From Rhizomucor pusillus (Eukaryota; Mucoromycota; Mucoromycetes; Mucorales; Lichtheimiaceae), in the NCBI GenBank assembly GCA_900175165.2, contig FWWN02000334.1, positions 38,681-102,680 on the forward strand: a stretch of DNA of 64,000 bases, read 5' to 3'. Below, in pieces: positions 23,828 to 34,405 of this stretch; within the stretch, counting starts at the first letter, position 1; every line of letters starts with the position of its first letter. The position numbers were made by a program, and so were the translations under genes. The notes under the pieces are model-generated. The model had not been told where the DNA came from and ran no database searches. It was given only the letters and a program-made list of their open reading frames with translations.

Positions 23828-26344
23828 GACGACCGTGCGAGCGCGAACTAAAGAGCACGTCGGAGGATTGGCTCTTTCCTTTTGAAACTTTGCCGGGCTC
23901 CCCGGATGATCATCGACGTAGATATGTCATGTGTAAGACATGTAAACCTAGGACTACATAACATAGATAATATTGTACGAAACATTGAGCATAGGTTCCT
24001 CGTATCTTTTATTGCAATGTTATCAGTATCGCTCTTCTCGTTTGCTTTCAACGCAATGCAAGTACTCCACGTATTAAAGCAGCAGCATTATTACTGCGTA
24101 TGAAGGAGGGCAGCATCAAGGCTAGTTCCTCCTATCCATAGATTTGCTATATTCGCTCCAATACAATAGTAAAGTGCCAAGTTTAATCTTATGCAAATAA
24201 TGCGATGAGCATCCATGCACAGAAGTCTTTAAACTTAGCACTGAAAAAAGGAACGAGTAATAATGGGCAACAAATAATAGCTAGCGGTCACCGATCCATC
24301 TGCAACAGCCTATTATACTGACGAAACTTACTTTTTACCAAATGGAGACACCAATGTACCATTATCGATCTTGTCAGCCACTTCGATAGATGGCATCCTA
24401 GATAACATCTACCAATACATCCTTGTGTGGACAACGGTGGTGCATGAACTGGGCTGGGTACTGCTCCAAAGGTTACACGGGAACAATCAACGGGTGCTGT
24501 ATCCAGGGCGTTGTTGTTGTTGAAGAAAATTGTCATTACATACATATCTCTGCTTTCGCTTCTATTTCAGGGATCATGTATCCAATGGAACACACAATAG
24601 CATAACGCACTGTACTATCTCTCTATCTTATTTTCTTTTCGCATGAGAGTGAGAAACTCATGGGCTTCCTCTGAAATTAGAACTGCCGTCTTTGGAACAG
24701 GGTTTCATCTTCCTTTTCTGCAGCTGCATACGCCCAACAACCTGTATACTCGCATTCAGCGATTTACCGCGGGGTCACAGCTTCCTCGGCGTAGGTGTTA
24801 TTTCTGCTATTCCCAGCGTTGTCACATGAGTTATGTGATCTGATGCAAGGAACCCAGTCCCTGATTGACATAACCAGATCGCAGACGAAATCACGAGCGA
24901 CCGGCTATCATCAAAGGCGGCCGAGGCAATATCCAAGATATGAATGAGCATTGCATTACAGGGTTTCTGTTCTACGTAGTTGCAGTGTATGCACAGCACT
25001 GTCAAACAACATGTGGGATTACATGTTTGCTGCCAAATAAACGTGAATATCGGCAAGCGATGATTTCAAAGGACATTGGACTCAGGCTCCCAAAAAAAAA
25101 TAGGTTGCATATATTCCCACCATCGATGCCGGCAATCAGTCAGATCAGTTAAATGTGATTCCATGAAACGATGCGTCTGGAACTGTCGTGCTTCAAGAAG
25201 GGAGCGGGAAGCGTCGGCATTTCGGTATCCGACTGATGAAAGGGCTCGGATCACACATTTTTTGGGAAGGCCAGAAATAAAGGTTGGTGATCGAAAGATT
25301 CCCGACTTTTTTGGGCGACATGTGGATGACCCTGTTTGAAATACTGGAACTTGAGGGAAGATTTTGATAGATTTGCTCGTTTGTTTCACAGCATGGGACC
25401 TGCAAGCTGTTACCCCACCTTTAAATTCTTTTAAGATCAAACTCGTTCGTCCTGACAGCCAGTGAGGTCATCGACTTGTTACACAGGTCGTCGATGCTGC
25501 TAGAGGAGACTTTGAATATTGGTCCAAGTTGTAGTAACTGCAACTGCAACTGACGAGCATTCCTGTCTGATCTCCCTTCTAAGCTCCGATCTATTCAAAA
25601 CGGTGGAGCACTCAACGCAGTCTATCGAAATCCGATGGTTTATGGATGACATTTCCATCACCTGAGAGTTATTGCCAAACCTGGGGATCATAAAGGATGA
25701 ATCATGAACTCTCAGTGCACAATTTCCCATGTGCGGGACAGGTAAAATCAGAAATTCCCCGATCTCACCCTCCCACGATTCCCGCATGAAAGATGGAGAA
25801 AAGAGTAAAGGGACGCTAAATAAATGCCATGCGATAAGACACATTTCTCCAGCCTTACTCATTTATCTCAACTTACCAAAACGTTAACGGGGTTCAGCGG
25901 GAAGCTGATGGTACACTGCGTCAAGCAAAACAGCTTAAGCTTACATCAGCAACCCGCGCGGCAACCTGTGTAGCCTATCCCCACATCCTCGTAACCCCAC
26001 AGAACATACACACACGCACGACCGTCATAAATGGTTAGCTGCTCTTATTGAGCTATTTTGTGTTTTTGCTGATGTACGGAGGTTCATGCTGATAAGATAT
26101 AATTGTTTCGATGATATGTCTTAAAAAGCACAACGTTGCATTGGATCTGATCTCTTGGATAACCACCTTGCTCTGAACGAGTGTGTTGTTCTGCTCAAGC
26201 TTTAAGGTTAGACATAAGAGGAACAGGGAAACTCGGAAAGGAAATGGAAAGGATCCTTACCCTTTTCGACGAACGACAAGGCGTGACAAGCGGATGGGAT
26301 ATGCTCGGTGGGAAAAAGGTAGGGGAAATGCACTTGGAGATTAG
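23828..26344. other. Gene-free interval 2.5 kb upstream of FHS permease
   Basis: I find no convincing coding sequence on either strand; the longest frames (120 and 124 codons, minus) lack protein-like composition. Several GATA-like sites (such as TGATAAGATA near 26087-26096) lie in the right part. The length is exceptional for this window, where most gaps are below 500 bp, so it may hold an extended promoter, a noncoding transcript or old insertion debris. Confidence 0.45.
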
Positions 26345-26352
26345 TATATAAA
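26345..26352 (+). promoter_or_regulatory. TATA box of FHS permease gene
   Basis: TATATAAA lies 77 bp upstream of the ATG at 26422, a typical fungal spacing. Confidence 0.55.
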
Positions 26353-26421
26353 GCCTGCTTCTTTTTTAAGTTTAATGCTACTCTTTGTCTGTTATTATTA
26401 TTACTACTACTATCCAAAGTC

Positions 26422-28047
26422 ATGGTCACCGTTGGTCAAGTCGCTGCAAAGCTTTTCAAGCGGCCGCCTCCGTTAAACGTCAACGACCCTGATGCACCTC
26501 AACCGAGTTATCTGATTCCCGGTGCTCTTGTCACCGTCCTGTTTTTCCTGTGGGGTTTCAGCTACGGCTTACTGGATACTCTCAACAAACACTTTCAGAA
26601 CGTTCTCGGCCTCAGTAAGTAGTCTAAATTTTTGCTTAGACGGTTCAACAATGGGACCAACGTGGCGAAAACACACCAATAGCAACCACGGATACTACGT
26701 ACATGCAGGTCGCATACTTTGGTGCATATTTTGTAATCAGTCCAATGCAAGTATACATGACCGGTTGCTACGCGGAAAGCAGAGTTGTCTAATGTCAATT
26801 CTTTTTTCCCTTTTACAGTGCTGGTTTCATTTTGCGTAATATTGGATACAAGCGAACAATTATCTTGGGTCTCTTGCTATATGTCCTGGGTGCACTCTGC
26901 TTTTACCCTGCGGCTATGAATCAAGCATATGGCGGTTTTGTTGGCTCGCTGTTTACCATTGCCTCTGGTCTGTCTATGCTAGAAAACTGTAAGCTAATTG
27001 CACATGCATACGCCCCTCACTGCGAGTCTAAGCTAACGTACAATCATTTTGCTCAGGTGCAAACACTTATCTAAACATTATCGGATCAAGACGCTGGGCG
27101 GCTTTCCGTATCAATCTTGCGCAAGCGTTCAACGGCATCGGCACTACCATTTCACCCATTGTTGCTTCATATGCTTTCTTTGGTGGCAACGAAAACGCAA
27201 CAGGCAACTTGGATTCAGTAAAGTGGACATACGTCGGCGTTGGATGCGGTGTATTTTGCATTGCCATCATGTTTTGCTTTGCGAATATTCCAGAGTTCGA
27301 CGAAGAGGCTCAGATGGCAGCTGAAGGTCAGGCTTCCGGAGAGCTCGTACGACGTGCATCTTTCTTCTCCCCACATCTTTGGCTCGGTGCTGTGACACAG
27401 TTCATCTACACCGGTGTTCAGGTCGCTATCGCATCCATGTTTATGTTCTACTCTGCCGATGTCGGCAAATTTCCTGATCACTATGGCTCCATGTTGCTCG
27501 CTTTGGCGCAGATGTGCTTCACCATCGGCCGTTTCATCGGTGCGGCTCTTTTCCGATACTTCCGTCCTGATAGAATCCTGGCATTCTTTGCGTTCGGCGC
27601 CATCCTGGCAACTATCTTTGCAATCGCCATGACAACTCACGAAACAACGTACGCACTCATGGTGATCCTCTTCTTTGAAAGTATCATGTTCCCCACAAAC
27701 TTTGCACTCGCTACTCGGGATTTAGGTCGCTACTACAAATACGGTGCTCCTATCTGTAAGTTCACAATGTTTGATCTCAGTGTCAGTTTAATTCGAGTGT
27801 TGACATGTTTATGTAATATCTAGTGGTCATGGGTGTCGGTGGCGGTGCGCTTATTCCTCCACTCATGGCGTTGCTCCGAGACCATAGAAACATTCACATT
27901 GCTTTTGTGATCCCTCTCGTCGGTTTTGTCATCGAATTCTTATACGCTATTGCTGGATGCCACTGGGTACGCTACGCCAAGGATGACGTGGTTGACAAAG
28001 ACAAGGAGCATCCAGTCGAAGGAAGCGTTGAATCGATTGAAAAATGA
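26422..28047 (+). CDS. FHS-type major facilitator (fucose/glucose permease-like)
   Basis: Exons 26422-26614, 26683-26746, 26819-26988, 27057-27755 and 27824-28047 give 385 aa. About ten or more membrane segments are visible. FHS-family landmarks: LFFLWGFSYGLLDTLNKHFQ, TYMQVAYFGAYFVISPIAGF, IASGLSMLENCANTYLN and FRINLAQAFNGIGT. Family members carry L-fucose, glucose/galactose or amino sugars with protons; the substrate here is unknown. Intron 2 (26747-26818) begins with GC (GCAAGT) instead of GT. Only that donor joins SPI to AGFILRNIGYKR in frame. It is the first of three consecutive plus-strand genes for uptake and catabolism. Confidence 0.85.
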
Positions 28048-28695
28048 ACCAGCAGAGCTGGTACTTGGAACCATCCTCATACAGCTTAAATAATCTAGTA
28101 CACACAGTACATAATTCTGTCGTTGAACGGGAAATGACTGGTCCTCATCCTCGTCATCTTTACATTTTAGGTTGTTGTTGCCTCCCACCTTTTTTCTGCC
28201 TCCTTGCTCTCCCATCATTTATGTATACACAACTCTTAACTTGCGGTATCTCTGTACTAAACTTTTCTTTTTCCATCTTATTATTCTTACAAAGAAAGCA
28301 CAATCAATACAAGAAAAACTAGCCGTCATTTTTGGTTGGGACTTTGAGAGAGTGATGATTTTCCGTCGTGTGAATCTTGAGCGACAGAATTCTAGTTGTA
28401 CGCCCAGTTTTGGACTTAAGATGATTCCGGTTCCGACAACTCTTCTCACACACCAGGATGTTTAACGTAATACAGACCGATCGATCTCTTCTTGGATTAG
28501 CAGGACGTCTGCAACGACAGGAATTTCGACGATGAACTGTGAGATTTTTTAGGACTAAGGTTGAATATCCGAGCTGTAGCCGAGGGCAGCCTATTTAAAC
28601 CCCCACCAAGGGGAGAGGCTAACGCGTTAGTGCATGCAGCAGGACACAGCACCCACCTTTCCTTGTTTCTCTATATATCGTTTTTGCTGGCTATT
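28048..28695 (+). promoter_or_regulatory. Intergenic region with putative lactate permease promoter
   Basis: The left 250 bp are the AT-rich 3' region of the FHS gene. The right part has a TATA-like CTATTTAAA (28591), a CCCCACC/GGGG pair (28601-28614) of the kind bound by Mig1/CreA or stress C2H2 factors, and a perfect 12 bp palindrome CTAACGCGTTAG (28619-28630) containing ACGCGT. None has been tested. Confidence 0.4.
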
Positions 28696-30830
28696 ATGAT
28701 TGATATACCATCGGCAACGGCCGATGCATATGCTAACTACTTTGTTCAAGAACTTACACCTATTGGCGGCAGCCTCGTGGGCTCATTCTTCGTCGGGCTT
28801 ATACCGCTGATCCTCGTTCTCGTACTTTTGGGCATATTCCGCATCCCAGCGCACTATGCTGCAATTTCAAGCCTTGTTGTCTGGTAAATCAAAAGAGGAA
28901 TCAAAAGGGAATGAAGAACCTTATATTCACTGTGAAATTTATAACAGCATCTTTGTTGCAATTTTTGCGTGGCGCATGCCTGCCCAGCAAGCATTCTCGT
29001 CTATTGCTTTTGGACTCGTGTTTGCAAACTGGCCCATTATGTGGATTGTCTTCAACGCAATGTTAGCTATCAATAGTAATTGACATATACGAAGTATACT
29101 CACGGTTGTTTCCTATTTGATCTATGATATTAGGGTTGTATACAACGTTACCGTGAGGTCTGGGATCTTTGACGTGTTCCGGAGATGGATGCTTACCAAC
29201 GCCCCACCGGACAAGAGAGTTTACATGATTATCCTCGGGTTCAGTTTCTGTGCAATCCTGGAAGGTGGGGGAGCTTCCCCTTGTTCTTATCTATTGTGTG
29301 AACCAGTAGTCATTAACTTTTTACGCAGGTATTGCAGGCTTTGGCGCACCAGCAGCAATTTGCGCTGCACTCCTGGTATCCCTTGGGTATGTATTTACTC
29401 GTCTACATATCATTTGTCCACACAAACCATTGTAACGAGCACATATTATTACTTTTCAGGATGGAGCCGTTAATTGCGCTTTCATGCGTGCTGATATTCG
29501 ACACGACTCCAGTCGCTTTTGGTGCTCTCGGAATTCCCGTTACAACCTTGGCTAGTCTTACAGGACTTCCTGTTATGTCATTGTCAGCCATGTAAGCCTT
29601 TACATACATCCATGCAACCACCCGAGTAACGACTAACAAGTATGTACATATTTAAGGCTTGGTCGGCAGCTTCCTCTGTTTAGCCTTTTCATGCCGCTGT
29701 ATGCAAGTTGCGCGTACGCTGGTTTCCGCGCTGGATTGATAGAATGCTGGCCGCTCTGCCTCGTCGCAGGTTTATCGTTCTCTGTCACGCAGGCCATCTT
29801 TAGCAACCTTGTTGGCCCTGAACTGCCCGATTTGATCTCGGGTCTCGTGTCGCTCGTCGTTACCATCGTGTTCACTCAGTTCTGGAAGCCGCGCTACCGT
29901 GAAGAATACAAAGCAACGCTGACAGCTTCGGCAACTACAATGTCCAGCGAAAATAGTAGAAGCAGTGAAGGAAAAGGAGGAGAATCGTCTGCTGGCAACG
30001 ACGAAGAGATGGCTGTGGAGCCCAAACCAGCACCGGCACTGGCCACGATACAAGATATCAAGAAACCAACACTTTACGAAGCTTTGCTGGCATGGAGCCC
30101 GTGGGCTATTATTACTATAACTGTAATTATATGGACGTTTTCTAAAGCATCCAGCGTTGGCGAGCAAAACGTGCAATGGCCGCATCTCCACAACCGTATC
30201 TGGATCACACTTTACAACAAGCCGTACTCTGCCGTTTGGGATTTCCAACCGCTTGCCACAGGCACTGCTATTCTTATAGGAGGGTTTCTATTTGACTTTA
30301 TCGTTGTAGCTTTATACGGCTGCAAACCGAATATCATCTGGCTTGCAGTCCAAGATGCTGTCAAACAGCTGTTTTTTGCTGATATAACAGTATCCTTCAT
30401 CATGGCGCTGGCATATCTCTACAACTACTCCGGAATTGCATACACAGTCGGGTTAACTCTAAGTCAAGTTGGCAAAGCGTTCCCGTTCTTGTCAGCATGG
30501 GTCGGCTGGCTAGGCTGCTTCTTGTCTGGCAGCGATACGTCAGCAAACTCGCTCTTCGGAAACTTGCAGGTTGTCGCTGCGAATGAGATCGGTCTGTCCG
30601 CTATTCTCATGGCAGCTACCAACTCGAGCGGAGCAATTACCTCCAAAATGATCAGCCCTCAAACTCTCACAACTGGCGTCTCGACTATTGGCATGCGTGG
30701 AAAAGAAGGAATGATCCTTCGTCATACTATTATTCACTCTGTGATACTTGTATGCCTGATTGGAGCTCTTGCTTGCTTTCAGCAATATGTGATCCCAGGC
30801 ATTATCCCCTCTGGTGACCCTTCGCAGTAA
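28696..30830 (+). CDS. L-lactate permease family (LctP/LldP) transporter
   Basis: Exons 28696-28883, 28948-29061, 29134-29264, 29329-29386, 29460-29591 and 29657-30830 give 598 aa. Every LctP landmark is present: LVLVLLGIFRIPAHYAA, NWPIMWIVFNAM, VTVRSGIFDVFRRW, LEGIAGFGAPAAICAALL, TTPVAFGALGIPVTTLA, GRQLPLFSLFMPLY, LVGPELPDLISGLVSL, and late FLSGSDTSANSLFGNLQ with NSSGAITSKMISPQ. The family is essentially bacterial and archaeal and imports lactate or glycolate with protons. The protein has about 12 helices and a Ser/Glu-rich cytosolic loop (about residues 290-330, SSENSRSSEGKGGESS), where bacterial members are short. Five introns show it is a resident eukaryotic gene. The intron-2 donor is GTTAGC, chosen because it alone preserves frame and alignment. 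Confidence 0.9.
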
Positions 30831-31219
30831 TACCCATATATATTTTGTATACCGTCAATATTATAAGAATATATACCAGTTTGGACTTGTGATGCTAATG
30901 TATCCAGCAAAGTAAAGAGTGTGTTCTATGCTATAACGAGACTTGCCATGACGACACTCCCATTCATACACCACAGCAGCGTGAGAAATCAGGGACAAGA
31001 ATTGACATAGCAGCAATCACTAATAAAGGCTCTTCCCACTGTACCAGAGTACTTTAAAAACATGTGACATGATAAGGTATAAAAGTATGATCTTTCGGAA
31101 TGAAGTGAAAAAAGGATCTCCGAAACTTGTTATCAAAATAAAGGTGCACGACCGGGGCCGTTCTTTCTTTCTTTCTTCTCTCTTTCTATTCAACTCTGAA
31201 CTTTGAGGACAACACCAAG
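30831..31219 (+). promoter_or_regulatory. Promoter region of the amidohydrolase gene
   Basis: This 389 bp gap has a GATAAG site (31070-31075) directly followed by a TATA-like GTATAAAAG (31076-31084) about 135 bp before the ATG, and a CT-rich leader (TTTCTTTCTTTCTTC) near 31163-31190. A GATA site beside TATA is compatible with nitrogen control, but this is inference. Confidence 0.4.
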
Positions 31220-32734
31220 ATGCTTTACATTAACGGAACAATTGTTACCATGAATGGCAGGCGCGAGATTATCAAGGACGGCGCCATCCTTGTCCAAGGC
31301 ACTCGCATCGCCAAGGTCGGCAAAGCCGCTGCGTTGCAAGCCGAGTTCTCCAACGAGCCTACCTACGATCTCGAGAATAAGCTCGTTATCCCTGGACTGA
31401 TAGACACGCACGTCCACCTGGCTCAAGCGCTTATCCGTGGCTCTGGCGACGACTGCGAGTTGATCGAGTGGCTCTGCGAGAACATCTGGGTGCTTCAAGG
31501 CCGCATGACCCACGAAGAAGCTTATGCCAGTGCTCGTCTGTGCATTGCAGAAATGCTAAAGTCTGGCACGACTTGCTTCCTAGAAGCAATGTGTGCTGAC
31601 CGGTACGGCTTTGATGGCATTGCCAAGGCTGTCGAAGAGTCTGGTATCCGAGGTTGCCTGGGCAAAATCGTCATGGATGTCGGCAAGTATGCATCGCAAG
31701 ACGCATTGACCATGCATCCGGGTCTTGTCGAGACACGCGAGCAGAGCTTGTTGGGCGTGCTCAAGATGCATGAAAAGTGGCACGGCAAGGCTGATGATCG
31801 TATCCGTAAGTTATCATTTCACTGAACCGACCCGCCGCCGCCGATGTATACCCTAATTATGCGCTGCGTTTAGATGTTTGGTTCGGTGCCCGTACACCTC
31901 CCGGTATCAGCGTCGATCTTCTCAAGGAAATGACCCGGTTATCTCGCGAACGAAGCATTCGTATCACCATGCACTGCGCCGAAGTTGAAGCTGATAAGAC
32001 GCATTACCGCGAAAACCACGACATGCTGCCTGCCGAATTTTGCCAGCATGTTGGGCTTTTGGGCGACCAAACTGTACTCGTTCACATGGTGTGGCTGGAA
32101 GACCGCGATATTCAGCTCTTGGCTGAAAGTGGCACGCATGTCTCTCACAACCCTTCCTCTAACTCCAAGTTGGCATCCGGCGTTGCACCTATTCCGAAGC
32201 TTCTGAAGGCCGGTGTCAACGTCGGTCTCGGATGCGACGGCGGACCTAGCAACAATACCTACGGTATGATATCCCTATCTATTTCTGAATTTTTCGCTCA
32301 GTGTCCTTACAATATCCATAGATTTGATCAGTGAGATGAAACTGGCTGCTATCATCCACAAGGGTGTATCGTGTGATCCAATGACTATGCCAGCAGAGAC
32401 AGTGTTGGAGATGGCAACCATCAATGGCGCCAAGGCTGTCGGTTTGGAACACGAAATAGGCTCGCTGGAGCAAGGCAAGAAGGCCGATTTTGTGATCCTT
32501 GATTTCGACAGCAAGTTGCACACCACACCGTCGCCAAACCCAATCTCGACGCTCGTGTACGCCGCAACAGGCGGCGAAGTCGAGACTGTCGTCATCGATG
32601 GCCGACTTGTAGTTGAAAAGGGCAAGCTTCTCATGATGGATGAAGAAGAAATCAAGCGTGAGGCTAGAAGACTGGCTGATAATCTTTACAGCCGTGCCGG
32701 TCGCAAGGGTCAGAGCAAGTGGCCCATGGTGTAG
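31220..32734 (+). CDS. Zinc amidohydrolase of the TRZ/ATZ / SAH-deaminase type
   Basis: Exons 31220-31805, 31874-32263 and 32322-32734 give 462 aa. The metal site is complete: [10 protein letters not shown] (HxH), [10 protein letters not shown] (His), VLVHMVWLE (His), and [11 protein letters not shown] (Asp). The flanking motifs [14 protein letters not shown] and [14 protein letters not shown] and the C-terminal [11 protein letters not shown] place it with ATZ/TRZ, S-adenosylhomocysteine/methylthioadenosine and 8-oxoguanine deaminases. It probably removes an amino group from a purine-like or triazine-like ring; the exact substrate is unknown. It follows the lactate permease in the same direction with its own promoter. 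Confidence 0.82.
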
Positions 32735-32754
32735 ACTGCTCTTACGCGGATCAG

Positions 32755-32876
32755 GTGGTTGCAGTAACCCACTTTAAAAAACTGAGTAAGTGCATATACA
32801 TATCGCTCTTATTGTTTCACCTTTTTTTCTTTTTAGTGGTTGCAGATAACCCACTCTAAAAAACTGAAGTAAGTGC
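32755..32876 (+). repeat. Duplicated 39-41 nt unit (hairpin / mini-exon) after amidohydrolase
   Basis: Two near-identical units lie at 32755-32793 and 32836-32876. Each contains GTGGTTGCAG..AACCCAC, able to form a short stem (GTGGTT with AACCCAC), then TAAAAAACTGA and GTAAGTGC. In both the last part is a good 5' splice site. The second copy is preceded by an acceptor-like TTCTTTTTAG, so the unit may be a tandemly duplicated 3' UTR exon plus intron. Confidence 0.6.
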
Positions 32877-34405
32877 TTTTTATTCTTTCCTTTGATTTCT
32901 CTTTTTATTCCTCCAATATTTCTCCCTTGATTTTGACAATCAAGTAACTACAATAAAGAAGAACGAAATGTATAAAATCAATACGTATTGTGGGCAGAGT
33001 TTCTAGATATATGACATACATTCAGCTTATATAAACATACTCTTTGGGCAAACTACCTGTAGAAAGTTGATTGAGTAGAAATATACGCAGTTGTCATTAG
33101 CGTGGGATCCCTGATGTATACTGTTGTAATGGACATAGAATCTGGTGATGTCAGGTGACAATGCCATAATATTGAAATGGATCAAATATACCTTATCACT
33201 AGAACTCATTCGTTGGCTGCTGATTCAGACCAAACTTTTCAAATTAGAACAGGCATACATCAAATCGTGCGATGCTAACATATATCAGATATAAGCACTT
33301 TAATACGAGAATGTGAAAGGAAATGTAAACAAGAATGGAAAAACATACTCACACAAACGATAGATACAACAATCTATAGCTTTTTCAAATAAGTTCCTCT
33401 GCATTTCATGCTCATAATAAAGCAAGAAGTTAGAAGACAGGATTATGATAGAAAGTAAAAAGCAAACCAGTCGAGAGAATGCGCGGTATAGTAACAAAAT
33501 CTTGAGGCAAGGTTTGCGACGGGTAATGATATTTCGCATGTCATGTGCGAGAAGATCCACGTATTTGTTCTGCAAGAGATCACACCTGAAGTACAGCTTG
33601 TTAGTGGCGTCACATGACGGCAATCTTCCATGTCGTACTGAAACACACAATAAATGCGAGCACTCAATGGCAATCCGCTCCTTATTTCAATTTATTCATT
33701 TTTTTTGTTTTTCTAAGATTCATTCATATCCAAATTCGGTCAACTGTCAGCCATCAGAGTATAAATCTATCTTCTTTAAAACCATTATTATATATTAACC
33801 AATTTGAATACAAAGCTCATATAAAAGTACGCATCTTAGTTATTGAAACCAAAGTTTCTCAGCTTATGCGTAGGAGTAATCTTGTACAAGCAGGCAATAG
33901 TATATGTGCTATCCACAACCTAGCTGCGGTCATTCCTGGCTACTATGGATAGCTTTTAGCCTTGATAACAATTTACATAGAAAGCTGCACAATCGCAGAA
34001 CATGACTAGCGACAAGTTTACACCTCGAGCCACTCTGGTCCGGACATCAGCACGAAATACGCGAAAATCACGGCTCCTGATTATATCCAGGAAAGGCAAA
34101 AGCAGGAATCAGGAACCAGAGTCAGAAGTGTGGACCACATATATAAAGGGTGGTTGTTTGAAGTTTAAGTACGTGTTATTTCGATAGAAGATACACATTT
34201 GATGACGAGCTATATAGCTGAGCGCTTGATAGTTCCAACTCTGCTCTTGAATTACATTACTTGCTTCTCACTATGGAGAAGTTTATCTCGGTTAAGCGAT
34301 TCGATTGAGCTTCCATGATCGATGACGAGTTCCTTGATATTCTTGTAAAGTCTAGAGTAATCAAGGTATGTAATCTATACATGTTTAATTCCAACACCTT
34401 GTGAT
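32877..34405. other. AT-rich interval without a convincing gene
   Basis: About 1.5 kb, clearly AT-richer than its surroundings around 32880-33860. A 116-codon minus frame at 33300-33650 has a plausible hydrophobic stretch (RLVCFLLSIIILSSNFLLYY) and splice-like signals around it. I could not build a sensible gene model. A 61-codon plus frame at 34002 is also unsupported. Confidence 0.4.

Noticed and set aside
25500..25862. 120-codon minus frame in the long intergenic region
   Set aside because: No recognisable motif, no supporting splice or promoter signals, and unusual composition; likely chance.
29062..29133. Apparent frameshift in the LctP gene when the GTAATT donor at 29076 is used
   Set aside because: Using the GTTAGC donor at 29062 restores frame and aligns WIVFNAM with VVYNVTVRSG without a gap, so the gene is intact.
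33300..33650. 116-codon minus frame with a hydrophobic stretch
   Set aside because: Some splice-like signals occur nearby but no coherent multi-exon model or family match could be built in this AT-rich DNA.
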